The position numbers and the translations under genes are program-made. A model generated the notes under the pieces. It was not told the origin of the DNA. It was given only the letters and a program-made list of their open reading frames with translations, and did no database searches. From Methanosarcinales archaeon (GTDB lineage Archaea; Halobacteriota; Syntropharchaeia; Alkanophagales; Methanospirareceae), in the NCBI GenBank assembly GCA_009618475.1, contig WJOV01000164.1, positions 1 to 7,656 on the forward strand: a DNA stretch of 7,656 nt, written 5' to 3'. This document shows positions 1 to 6,276 of this stretch, piece after piece. Numbering within the stretch: the first letter of the stretch is position 1; each line of letters starts with the position of its first letter.

Positions 1-777
1 GTTCCGGTGAGAAATTAGGTGCTTTTGCCTTAACAGAGCCTACTGCTGGTTCCGACCCTGTTTCTATTGAAACAACTGCCGTTCATGAGAGCGATGAATA
101 TGTGTTGACCGGAAGAAAGGCGTTTATCACGAATGCCGCCGTTGCAGACATATACGTGGTTTTTGCATACACGGATAAGAGCAAAAAAAAGGATGGAATG
201 AGTGCTTTTATCGTGGAAAAGGGGACTAAAGGTTTCTCATTTACTAAAATGGAAGATATGATGGGTATGCGAGGTTGTATCGTTGGAGGGTTGGCGTTCA
301 GTGATTGTAGAGTTCCGGAGGAGAACATGCTTGGCAGCGAGGGTGACGGGTTCAGACAGGGATAGAATAGCGATGAGCAGCATTGGTGTCGGCATTGCTC
401 AGGCTTGCTTAGACGCCTCCAGGAAGTATGCAAAGGAGCGGAAGCAATTTTCTCAGCCTATCGCCAGTTTCCAGGCGGTCCAATTCATGCTTGCAGACAT
501 GGCTACGGAGGTAGAAGCCGCGAGGTTACTCACCTACAAAGCTGCTTATCTCGCGGATAAAAGCGAAAGAATCACGAAAGAAGCGTCAATGGCAAAACTT
601 TATGCCTCGGAAGTTGCGCAAAGAGCTGCTACAAATGCAGTGCAAATACACGGCGGATATGGCTGCACGAGAGAATGCCCTGCGGAAAGGTATTTCAGAG
701 ATGCAAGGATACTAAGCATTGCCGTTGGCACGTCAGAGATACAGAGGCTGGTAATAGCGAGGGAAGTGTTGAGGTGA
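1..777 (+). pseudogene. Acyl-CoA dehydrogenase, 5'-truncated by the window and frameshifted
   Basis: FAD-dependent acyl-CoA dehydrogenase (alpha,beta-desaturation of an acyl-CoA, electrons to ETF). The first reading frame (codons from position 3 to the TAG at 363-365) shows the family's middle domain: GAFALTEPTAGSD, then LTGRKAFITNAA, then CRVPEENMLGSEGDGF. The C-terminal helical domain continues in another frame from about 355 to the TGA at 775-777: DRIAMSSIG, YAKERKQFSQPI, QAVQFMLADMA, IHGGYGCTRECPAERYFRDARI, GTSEIQRLVIA. Family members read GF-x-x-AM-x-x-LD-x-x-RI across the join; here the AM-x-x-L part is missing. This fits a 20-bp deletion between two GACAGG copies, which gives exactly this frame change. 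Two more oddities: the usual catalytic Glu of the YEGTS motif is Val (724-726), and the alternative Glu position used by isovaleryl-CoA dehydrogenase is Asp. The N-terminal domain (roughly 110-120 residues) lies outside the window. The family is certain; whether the break is real or an assembly error is not. Confidence 0.88.
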
Positions 778-800
778 AACTTACACCGACGAAATAGGAT

Positions 801-807
801 AGGTGAT
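801..807 (+). promoter_or_regulatory. Shine-Dalgarno site for the MscS-like gene
   Basis: AGGTGAT lies 5 nt before the ATG at 813. It matches the complement of the archaeal 16S rRNA 3' end (GGAGGTGATC). It fixes the start codon and suggests that the channel gene is translated from a transcript extending from the dehydrogenase gene 35 nt upstream. Confidence 0.7.
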
Positions 808-812
808 TATAA

Positions 813-1332
813 ATGGATTTGACTGATATATTGAATTTGTTTCAGGCGGTTGAACCGTATTTGAAAGTGATAGTAGTCCTGGTAGTCGCTTTCTTCGTGA
901 TTGGTATAATTAACAGACTTGTTAGGAGATTCTTAGGCACTACCGTTCTGCCTTTGGATGCGCGGAACCTCTTGCGAAGAATCGTGGTCTATGGTTTATG
1001 GTTCGCTGTTCTGATGTATGTCACCGTGGAACTGAAATTAGAAGAGATTTTTATGCCCCTTATAGGTGCCTCAGTTTTGGTTGGCGCTGCTGTTGCCTTA
1101 GCCGTTAAGAATACCTTAAGCGATGCGGTGGCGGGTATATTTCCTCCTGTTAGACAGGCACTTTAATATTGGTGACGAAATTGAGACGATGAAATATAGA
1201 GGAGAGATCATCGATGTCACGCTCAGAAAAACGCGCTTAAAGACCGACGATGGAACAATAGTTGTATTACCAAACGGAAAAATAGATTCTTCTGGATGGG
1301 TGTTACACGAGAAAAAGACCGAGAGGGAATAG
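813..1332 (+). pseudogene. Small MscS-family mechanosensitive channel, +1 frameshift
   Basis: Membrane channel of the MscS family, which opens under membrane tension to release solutes. Frame one (ATG 813 to ATA 1137-1139, 109 codons) has a hydrophobic helix at about residues 18-37, a second at about 55-73, and the glycine/alanine-rich pore helix LIGASVLVGAAVALAVKN followed by TLSDAVAGI. The family sequence then continues after skipping one base: FLLLDRHFNIGDEIE, RGEIIDVTLRKTRLKTDDG and VVLPNGKI, the MscS beta domain, up to the TAG at 1330-1332. Without the extra T in the TTT at 1140-1142, the product would be 172 residues. It ends just after the PNGKI motif, so the usual C-terminal alpha/beta cage domain is absent. 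That could be a natural short form or a later truncation. Left unrepaired, translation stops at the TAA at 1164-1166. The cause may be a homopolymer sequencing error or real decay. Confidence 0.82.
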
Positions 1333-1347
1333 AAGTAAAGTAAAGGA

Positions 1348-2277
1348 TTATTGCGATATTTCGAGCATCCTCTCTATCGCTTTCCTCGCGGGTCCCATGA
1401 TTTCCTTCTTAACAACCACTTCTGGCTTCTCTTTCTCTAATGCCACTTCTATTTTCTCCAACGTGTGCATCTTCATCTGTGGACAGACGGCAGTAGTAGA
1501 GATAGGATAGAATTTCTTCCCCGGTGCTTCCTTTTCGAGCCGGTGCAGTAGCCCGACCTCAGTGCCAATCAAAAATTCCGCATCCTTCACTTCTTTGCAA
1601 ATCCGCACCATGCCACTGGTTGAAGCGATGTAATCCGCGTGGTCTTGAACTTCGGGGATGCATTCTGGATGAACAATGATTTTTGCTCCCGGGTGCGCTT
1701 CCTTCGCTTTTATCAGGTCTTCGAGTGCGATTTGATGATGTGAAGGGCAGAGCCCGTGTTCGGGAACGGAAATAATCTTTTTTGACGTTGTCTTCTGTGC
1801 ATGATATGCTAAGTTGTGGTCAGGACCAAATAATATAGTTGAAGCGTCCATTGCATCAACTATTTCCTGAGCATTCGCAGAGGTGCAGATGCAATCGGCA
1901 AGTGCTTTGCTTTCCGCAAGCGTATTTACGTAGAGGACAACTTCGGCATCGGGATACTCTCGCTTCGCTACAAGCAAGTCATCGGCGAACAATTGCTGTG
2001 CCATCGGGCATATCGCACCGGCATCAGGAATAATTACTTTTTTATCGGGATTCAATATCGCTGCGGTTTCTGCCATGAAATCAACGCCGCAAAAGATGAT
2101 GATGTCAGAAGTCGTCTCCATCGCCTTCCTCGCAAGCTCTAATGAGTCGCCCACGAACTCCGCTATGTCCTGAACCTCTGCGCGCTGGTAGTTATGAGCT
2201 AAAATAATCGCATTTTTATCTCGTTTTAACCTTTCTATCTTCTCTACCCGCTCTATGCTCTCTTTCTTCATTTCCAT
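1348..2277 (-). CDS. nadA: Quinolinate synthase NadA
   Basis: Cytosolic 4Fe-4S enzyme that condenses iminoaspartate with dihydroxyacetone phosphate to quinolinate, the first committed part of de novo NAD synthesis. At 309 residues it has the short, triplicated-fold size typical of archaeal and Thermotoga enzymes. The three cluster cysteines are visible: C90 in GAICPMA, C177 in HGLCPSH and C265 in AVCPQM. Their spacing (87 and 88) is close to that of the characterised Thermotoga protein. Other family motifs are AHNYQ (27-31), GDSLELARKA (43-52), FCGVDFMAETAAILNP (62-77), CTSANA (131-136), HPEC (203-206) and TEVGLLHRL (239-247). The gene follows the Vms1-like gene by 31 nt and could share its transcript. 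However, there is no Shine-Dalgarno site before the ATG, and an AT-rich CATTTAT (about 2295-2301) could be an internal TATA box for a leaderless mRNA. A second ATG, at codon 3, is also possible. No nadB, nadX or nadC is in view. Confidence 0.95.
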   Translation of the reverse strand: MEMKKESIERVEKIERLKRDKNAIILAHNYQRAEVQDIAEFVGDSLELARKAMETTSDIIIFCGVDFMAETAAILNPDKKVIIPDAGAICPMAQQLFADDLLVAKREYPDAEVVLYVNTLAESKALADCICTSANAQEIVDAMDASTILFGPDHNLAYHAQKTTSKKIISVPEHGLCPSHHQIALEDLIKAKEAHPGAKIIVHPECIPEVQDHADYIASTSGMVRICKEVKDAEFLIGTEVGLLHRLEKEAPGKKFYPISTTAVCPQMKMHTLEKIEVALEKEKPEVVVKKEIMGPARKAIERMLEISQ

Positions 2278-2308
2278 ATAATTAATATCTACGATAAATG
2301 TTAAGATT

Positions 2309-3358
2309 TCATTTCACATATCCTTTCCAGAACTCAGTGGTAGCTTCATCAGAATCTCTACCTCTGGAATACCATCTCGAAGACCATGCTAATACACGTA
2401 TCATATCTATGTTCTTCTTTTCTATCGTTGCATTTACATTCATACTTCGCAGGAGCAATGGAAACGGATACGAATACGAATACCCCTGCGTAATCGCTTT
2501 AATCAAATTAGTCTCGCCACTTGCAACGACTATTTTTATCTCGTTTTTATATTCACCTAATAGTGCTTCAAAAGCGTCTCGTGCCTTCTCGGCGTGATGT
2601 CGGATGTCCTCCTCTCTGAGCCGTTCAAATCTTCGCTGACTCCATCCCCCTTTTGCGTGCTTCTCCTTTACACTACTGCGAACAATCTTGTAATCAATAA
2701 ACGCTTCTCTGTTTGATATTCCGATAAATGTCGCCCCTGCATGTGTCAATACGATGCAAACTATCTGATTTGAATACAATATTTCTTGCAACTGTTTGGT
2801 TTCAAAGGCATGGCCAAGTCTCCATTCTGATTCGCGTATCGGAAACGGTGGTGTCACAATCATGGAAACAATTCCTATCCTGTTCAGGTCATAGAAGAGT
2901 GCCATACCCGTTGGGGACTCAATCCGTTGCATCCGGTGTTTGACTTCCTGGTCAAGCGCAACGGTGCTTTCAAATCCATCCAGGTCATGGATTGATTCTT
3001 CCGGACGCAGGTAGACCGTAACAAGATTTTCGTTCTTCGACCTGATCGAACCAATCCGAAACAGTAAGTCACAAGATTGGGCATTTGTCACTGTGAAAGA
3101 GCGAGTTCGGTTGAAGGTTATTTGCTTTTGCTCCTTCTGTTTTTCAAGTTCGTGTTCGAGATATTCTATCCTGCTCGCTGCTTTTTTCAATGCCAAATCC
3201 GCTCCTTGTTTATCAGATACCGCCTTTTTTGTTTGTATATCCCGTTTCGATAATCGTGTAGATAACAACTTATTTTCGGATTCAAGCTCGTTAATGCGTG
3301 TTTGCAGTACTTCAATCTGCGTTTGTAGTTCTTTCCGGCCAAACAACCTGTTGAACAT
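2309..3358 (-). CDS. Vms1/VLRF1-like protein, probable eRF1-fold peptidyl-tRNA hydrolase
   Basis: 349 residues. Residues about 8-78 are charged and heptad-like (a long coiled coil beginning RKELQTQIEVLQTRINELE). This is followed by a globular domain with a segment KGGWSQRRFERLREE at 236-250. In the Vms1/ANKZF1 release-factor-like family, an equivalent Gly/Gln loop enters the ribosomal peptidyl-transferase centre and cleaves peptidyl-tRNA on stalled 60S/50S subunits; here Q241 would be the key glutamine. The following basic and acidic helix, then IKIVVASGETNLIKAI (274-289), fits the same alpha/beta fold. By family analogy the protein acts in ribosome rescue; the activity is inferred, not shown. 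The gene is first of a probable pair with nadA and diverges from the DUF123 gene. There is no Shine-Dalgarno site before the ATG; a TATA-like element lies about 21 nt upstream. The coding sequence is intact. Confidence 0.72.
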   Translation of the reverse strand: MFNRLFGRKELQTQIEVLQTRINELESENKLLSTRLSKRDIQTKKAVSDKQGADLALKKAASRIEYLEHELEKQKEQKQITFNRTRSFTVTNAQSCDLLFRIGSIRSKNENLVTVYLRPEESIHDLDGFESTVALDQEVKHRMQRIESPTGMALFYDLNRIGIVSMIVTPPFPIRESEWRLGHAFETKQLQEILYSNQIVCIVLTHAGATFIGISNREAFIDYKIVRSSVKEKHAKGGWSQRRFERLREEDIRHHAEKARDAFEALLGEYKNEIKIVVASGETNLIKAITQGYSYSYPFPLLLRSMNVNATIEKKNIDMIRVLAWSSRWYSRGRDSDEATTEFWKGYVK

Positions 3359-3373
3359 CTGTCTTTGGGTGGT

Positions 3374-3383
3374 GAAATATACC
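3374..3383 (-). promoter_or_regulatory. Candidate TATA box for the Vms1-like gene
   Basis: On the minus strand this reads GGTATATTTC, centred about 21 nt before the ATG at 3358. That is slightly close for a leaderless archaeal start. An alternative TATA (CTTTTAAG on the minus strand) lies within the inverted repeat at 3416-3440 and would give a leader of about 40 nt. Confidence 0.3.
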
Positions 3384-3415
3384 TTCTATTTGCAGTTTAG
3401 TATTGGTTGGCGCAG

Positions 3416-3440
3416 GTACTTAAAAGTTTAATTTAAGTAC
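3416..3440. repeat. Perfect 9-bp inverted repeat in a divergent promoter region (operator candidate)
   Basis: Left arm GTACTTAAA (3416-3424), 7-nt spacer, right arm TTTAAGTAC (3432-3440). It lies between the divergent Vms1-like and DUF123 genes and ends 3 nt before the TATA-like CTTTTAAAT at 3443-3451. In that position a bound protein could block or recruit transcription factors. The symmetry is exact; the regulatory role is inferred. Confidence 0.5.
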
Positions 3441-3442
3441 GG

Positions 3443-3451
3443 CTTTTAAAT
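3443..3451 (+). promoter_or_regulatory. Candidate TATA box for the DUF123 gene
   Basis: CTTTTAAAT, about 48 nt before the ATG at 3495, predicts a transcript start near 3473 and a leader of about 22 nt. No Shine-Dalgarno match is seen before the ATG. Confidence 0.4.
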
Positions 3452-3494
3452 TTCGCACTACTCGGTATCCAAATATGATAAACAAAGAAAACCA

Positions 3495-3947
3495 ATGAAA
3501 GGAACCTACGTGCTAATCATAGAAAATCATGCAGACACAGAAGTGGAAATAGGCAAAATAGGAAGGATAGAGTTAAAAAAAGGTTTTTATGCTTATGTCG
3601 GCTCTGCTCTTTCGGGATTGGAGCAAAGAATAGAAAGGCACTTGCGTGCAGTGGGCAAGAACAAGAAATTGCACTGGCATATAGATTATTTCCTGGCGTG
3701 TCCCACGGTGGGAGTAAAGGAAGTGGTATTCGCAGAAACGGATGCGAGGAAAGAATGCGAAATCGCTGCTAACATGCACCTGAAGAAGGGGGTGGGATCA
3801 ATAGAAAACTTCGGGTGCACTGATTGCTCATGCAGAAGCCATTTGTTCTTCTCTAAGAGCTTAGCCAGGCTAAAAGAGCACATCTACAAAAGTTTCTATG
3901 AATCGGGGCTCGAACATTTCCTCGCTACAAAAATAAACCCTGTATGA
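3495..3947 (+). CDS. DUF123 / GIY-YIG family protein
   Basis: 150 residues, a stand-alone member of DUF123, an archaeal-rich branch of the GIY-YIG nuclease superfamily that is elsewhere found fused to endonuclease III. The visible motifs run in superfamily order: GTYVLII (3-9, the GIY strand), FYAYVGSAL (31-39, the YIG strand), QRIERHLR (44-51, with the conserved Arg), KLHWHIDYFL (58-67), ECEIA (87-91, metal-binding Glu), and FGCTDCSCRSHLFF (106-119), whose C108, C111, C113 and H116 could bind a metal. A role in DNA repair is plausible, but no substrate is known from this sequence. The last 17 codons overlap the 3' end of trmI on the opposite strand. The tail after HLFF (about 30 residues) is not part of the core domain that I recognise. 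Confidence 0.88.
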   Translation: MKGTYVLIIENHADTEVEIGKIGRIELKKGFYAYVGSALSGLEQRIERHLRAVGKNKKLHWHIDYFLACPTVGVKEVVFAETDARKECEIAANMHLKKGVGSIENFGCTDCSCRSHLFFSKSLARLKEHIYKSFYESGLEHFLATKINPV

Positions 3948-4708
3948 GCAATCATTCTATGCTCAGGTCGCATACTTCTTCCCTTTATTTCCCATCCCCG
4001 CAGACCTACCTCATAAATACCCATCACACGAAAGCTTCTCTCGTATTTCAATTCCAGCCGTTTCGATAGCTTGTATATTTGCAGCACGGTGGGATTGTAG
4101 CAAAGGAGTATTCCACCGTTTCTTAGCGATTCCTCTACGTGCTTCAGCACTCTCCAGGGCTCTTGAAGGTCCAATAATATTCTATCCAATTCTTTCTCTT
4201 CTATGCCTTCATAAACGTCCTTATCCTTTAATACCAGCTTTCCCGAACCCCCTGCACTTTCTACCTTACCGAAGAAAGTTTCTATGTTTTTTCGTGCAAT
4301 CTCCAGAAATTCCTTCCTCCTTTCATACGATACCACTTCTCCATCGTTGCCCACCGCACGAAGCAAAGCCATTGTAAGAGCTCCTGAACCCGTTCCCGCT
4401 TCTAACACCTTTGCGCCCGGGAATATGTCCGCGAGCATTAAAATGGCTGCGATGTCCTTGGGGTAGATTATCTGCGAACCCTTCCTCATCTTCGATATGT
4501 ATTCTGCTAAAGCGGGTCGGACGACCAAAAGAGTTTCACCAAGCGACGACTTTACAGTGCTTCCGTCCTCCAATCCTATTATATCATCATGCAAAACCGT
4601 GCCACGAGTGAAAGAGAAAGAGGAACCTGCTTTTAATAAAATCTGGTATCTTTTATCCTTTTTGTCTATCAGGTGCACGAGTTCGCCTTCTTTTATACGC
4701 TTTAACAT
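3896..4708 (-). CDS. trmI: tRNA (adenine-N1)-methyltransferase TrmI, archaeal type
   Basis: SAM-dependent tRNA methyltransferase making m1A58 (and, in some archaea, m1A57) in the T-loop, acting as a tetramer in the cytosol. The 270 residues match the family size. An N-terminal small beta domain (about 1-70, GELVHLIDKKDKRY at 8-21) leads through GSQIIYPKDIAAIL (77-90) to the Rossmann domain. That domain shows motif I VLEAGTGSGALT (101-112), the acidic loop SYERRKEFLEIAR (127-139), the active-site motif DRILLDLQEPWRVL (175-188, D180) and the closing MRPEHRMIAHTGFIFVARK (246-264). The ATG at 4708 has no Shine-Dalgarno site. It sits 28 nt from the centre of a TATA box, so the mRNA is probably leaderless. 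The final 52 nt overlap the end of the DUF123 gene tail to tail. Confidence 0.93.
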   Translation of the reverse strand: MLKRIKEGELVHLIDKKDKRYQILLKAGSSFSFTRGTVLHDDIIGLEDGSTVKSSLGETLLVVRPALAEYISKMRKGSQIIYPKDIAAILMLADIFPGAKVLEAGTGSGALTMALLRAVGNDGEVVSYERRKEFLEIARKNIETFFGKVESAGGSGKLVLKDKDVYEGIEEKELDRILLDLQEPWRVLKHVEESLRNGGILLCYNPTVLQIYKLSKRLELKYERSFRVMGIYEVGLRGWEIKGRSMRPEHRMIAHTGFIFVARKCSSPDS

Positions 4709-4732
4709 GGTTCTTTGTTCTCGTTTTGAGCA

Positions 4733-4740
4733 TTTTTAAA
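4733..4740 (-). promoter_or_regulatory. TATA box for trmI (leaderless start)
   Basis: The minus strand reads TTTAAAAA, centred about 28 nt before the trmI ATG. This is the archaeal TATA-to-start spacing, so the mRNA should begin at or next to the start codon. It overlaps one arm of the inverted-repeat element at 4735-4789. Confidence 0.6.
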
Positions 4741-4789
4741 CCACAGATTACACGGATTACACGGATTTTCACGAGGAATCTGTTTTAAA
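4735..4789. repeat. Interrupted inverted repeat enclosing a 9-bp tandem repeat
   Basis: The left arm is TTTAAA, two unpaired bases, then ACAGATT (4735-4749). The right arm is AATCTGT directly followed by TTTAAA (4777-4789). This gives 13 paired bases with one 2-nt bulge. The interior holds GATTACACG twice in tandem (4746-4754, 4755-4763) and a decayed third copy GATTTTCACG (4764-4773). The element fills the gap between the divergent trmI and pmbA-like promoters. I recall similar GATTACACGG-type motifs as dispersed repeats in many microbial genomes, but this was not checked. It could be a regulatory palindrome or a mobile or slippage-prone intergenic repeat. Confidence 0.6.
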
Positions 4790-4807
4790 TTCAATTAGTT
4801 TTATAGC

Positions 4808-4816
4808 TTTTAAATA
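4808..4816 (+). promoter_or_regulatory. TATA box for the pmbA/tldE-like gene (leaderless start)
   Basis: TTTTAAATA, centred 28 nt before the ATG at 4840, the same spacing as for trmI on the other strand. Only a weak AGGA lies between it and the start, so a leaderless mRNA is the simplest reading. Confidence 0.6.
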
Positions 4817-4839
4817 TGCAAAGATAGGACAAAAAAGAA

Positions 4840-6210
4840 ATGTTCGACATCACGCATAAAGGACTGAAAATAGCTATGGAAAGCTGCGACCAGGCAGAGA
4901 TTTATGGAGAGAGGGGCGATGTTTTAAGCATAGACCTTGAGCGAGAAGAAGTGAAAAAGGTGAAGCACGTGAAAAGCACAGGCATCGGAGTGCGAGTGGT
5001 AATATCAAATAAAATAGGATTTTCATACACTACGGCTTTGGAAAACGCGAGAATAGAAGAATGCGTGGAGCATGCGATAAAACAGGCGAGGGTATCCGAA
5101 GAAGACCCATATTTTTCCGGCTTACCTGAAGCTGCGGCATTAAAGCATAGCTACGAGAAACCGGAAAAAAGTTTTGATAAACGAATAATTGACCTTCTTG
5201 GAGTTGAGGGCGGGAGCGAGGATGCGATAGAATATTGCAAAGAGATGCTAACGGGGATGAAAGAGTATGAGGTAAGAAAAGGGGTTAGATGCAGACCAAC
5301 AGAAGGCAGTTTCGCCGCTGCTTTCGATGAAACCTACATTTTGAATTCCGAAGGTATCGAAACTGGTGATACAGGCACTTACGTCTCCGCGGGGATAATG
5401 GTTGTGGCAAGTGAAGATGGCGGCGAGGAGACTCCAGGAGCCGAAGGCAAGGTAAGCAGGATGCTCAGCGACATGGATTTTGGATGGATAGGTAGGGAGG
5501 CGGTGAAAATAGCGGTGGACAGCTTAGGCGGTAAGAAGCTAAAAACAAAGACGATTCCTGTCGTTTTATCGCCCAGAGCGGTGCAAAGTCTTTTAGCTTA
5601 CACCTTGATTCCACAACTGAGCGCCGAGAACGTGCAGCGAAAACAATCGCCCTATCACGGTAAAAAAGGCGAGGAAATAGCTTCTGAGATTCTTACCATT
5701 ATAGACGATGGCACGATGCCGTTAGGTGTAAATAGCAGAAAGATGGATGGCGAAGGCGTTCCCTCACAGTCCACAAACTTACTGGAAAAAGGCGTGCTAA
5801 AAAATTTCTTATACGATTCTTACACCGCCGGTAAAGACGGTGTGGAAAGCACGGGTAACGCAATAAGAGGTTTCGATAATTTGCCGACCCCGGGGGCTAC
5901 GAATTTCATCATAAACGGAATAAGCAGAGCTTCTAAGGACGAAATGTTCAGCGAAATAAGCGAAGGACTGTTTATAAACGATATAATAGGTGCGCATACG
6001 GCTTCACGCGCATCCGGTGACTTCTCCGTCGTTGCACAGAATGCTTATGGCATTAAAAAAGGCGAGTTGTTTCCCGTTAAGCAGGTGATGGTCGCTGGAA
6101 ACATGCAAGAGGTATTGAAACAAGTGGAAATGATTGGGACAGACACAAGGCAGATTTATAATGTCGTTTCTCCTTCTATTATGGTGTCGAAGGTGCAGGT
6201 GGTGGCGTGA
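4840..6210 (+). CDS. pmbA: TldD/PmbA family protein, TldE (PmbA)-like subunit
   Basis: 456 residues, full length for the family. In bacteria TldD and TldE (PmbA) form a heterodimeric protease that degrades unfolded peptides and matures peptides such as microcin B17. TldD carries an HExxxH zinc site and TldE does not. Here the matching region (SPRAVQSLLAYTLIPQLSAE, 244-263) has no HExxxH, so this is the TldE/PmbA type. C-terminal family motifs are strong: DDGTMPLGVNSRKMDGEGVP (289-308), NLLEKGVLKNFLYDSYTAGK (313-332), STGNAIRG (337-344), GAHTASRASGDFSVVAQNAYGI (384-405) and PVKQVMVAGN (412-421). The N-terminal domain shows AEIYGERG (19-26) and TGIGVRVV (47-54). A TldD partner would be expected upstream in many archaea but is not here, since trmI lies divergently. 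The start is set by the leaderless TATA spacing. Confidence 0.9.
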   Translation: MFDITHKGLKIAMESCDQAEIYGERGDVLSIDLEREEVKKVKHVKSTGIGVRVVISNKIGFSYTTALENARIEECVEHAIKQARVSEEDPYFSGLPEAAALKHSYEKPEKSFDKRIIDLLGVEGGSEDAIEYCKEMLTGMKEYEVRKGVRCRPTEGSFAAAFDETYILNSEGIETGDTGTYVSAGIMVVASEDGGEETPGAEGKVSRMLSDMDFGWIGREAVKIAVDSLGGKKLKTKTIPVVLSPRAVQSLLAYTLIPQLSAENVQRKQSPYHGKKGEEIASEILTIIDDGTMPLGVNSRKMDGEGVPSQSTNLLEKGVLKNFLYDSYTAGKDGVESTGNAIRGFDNLPTPGATNFIINGISRASKDEMFSEISEGLFINDIIGAHTASRASGDFSVVAQNAYGIKKGELFPVKQVMVAGNMQEVLKQVEMIGTDTRQIYNVVSPSIMVSKVQVVA

Positions 6211-6227
6211 ACCCTTCTTTAATACGG

Positions 6228-6240
6228 AACTCTTTTTATT
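6228..6240 (+). terminator. Possible T-rich terminator after the pmbA-like gene
   Basis: A T-rich tract with a run of five T (6233-6237) lies 23 nt after the TGA, as in simple archaeal poly-T terminators. No stable hairpin is evident. Confidence 0.3.
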
Positions 6241-6254
6241 CCCACCACATCATC

Positions 6255-6260
6255 AAAAAA
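6255..6260 (-). terminator. Possible T6 terminator after mazF
   Basis: On the minus strand, a run of six T lies about 17 nt past the mazF stop. Together with the T tract for the opposite gene, it makes this 66-nt convergent gap a plausible bidirectional termination zone. Confidence 0.3.
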
Positions 6261-6276
6261 CCAAACAACCCCATCA

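Noticed and set aside
345..372. Programmed frameshift in the dehydrogenase gene
   Set aside because: Residues that the family needs at the join are missing, so shifting frame alone would not restore the protein.
2298..2597. Plus-strand open frame of 99 codons
   Set aside because: It is antisense to the 3' part of the intact Vms1-like gene, with no family resemblance.
3945..3965. TGAGCA/TGCTCA hairpin beginning at the DUF123 stop codon, as a terminator
   Set aside because: It lies inside the conserved end of trmI (HRMIAHTG) and has no T tract after it, so coding constraint explains it.
4746..4773. Tandem units as a small CRISPR array
   Set aside because: The units are 9-10 bp with no spacers, so they cannot be CRISPR repeats.
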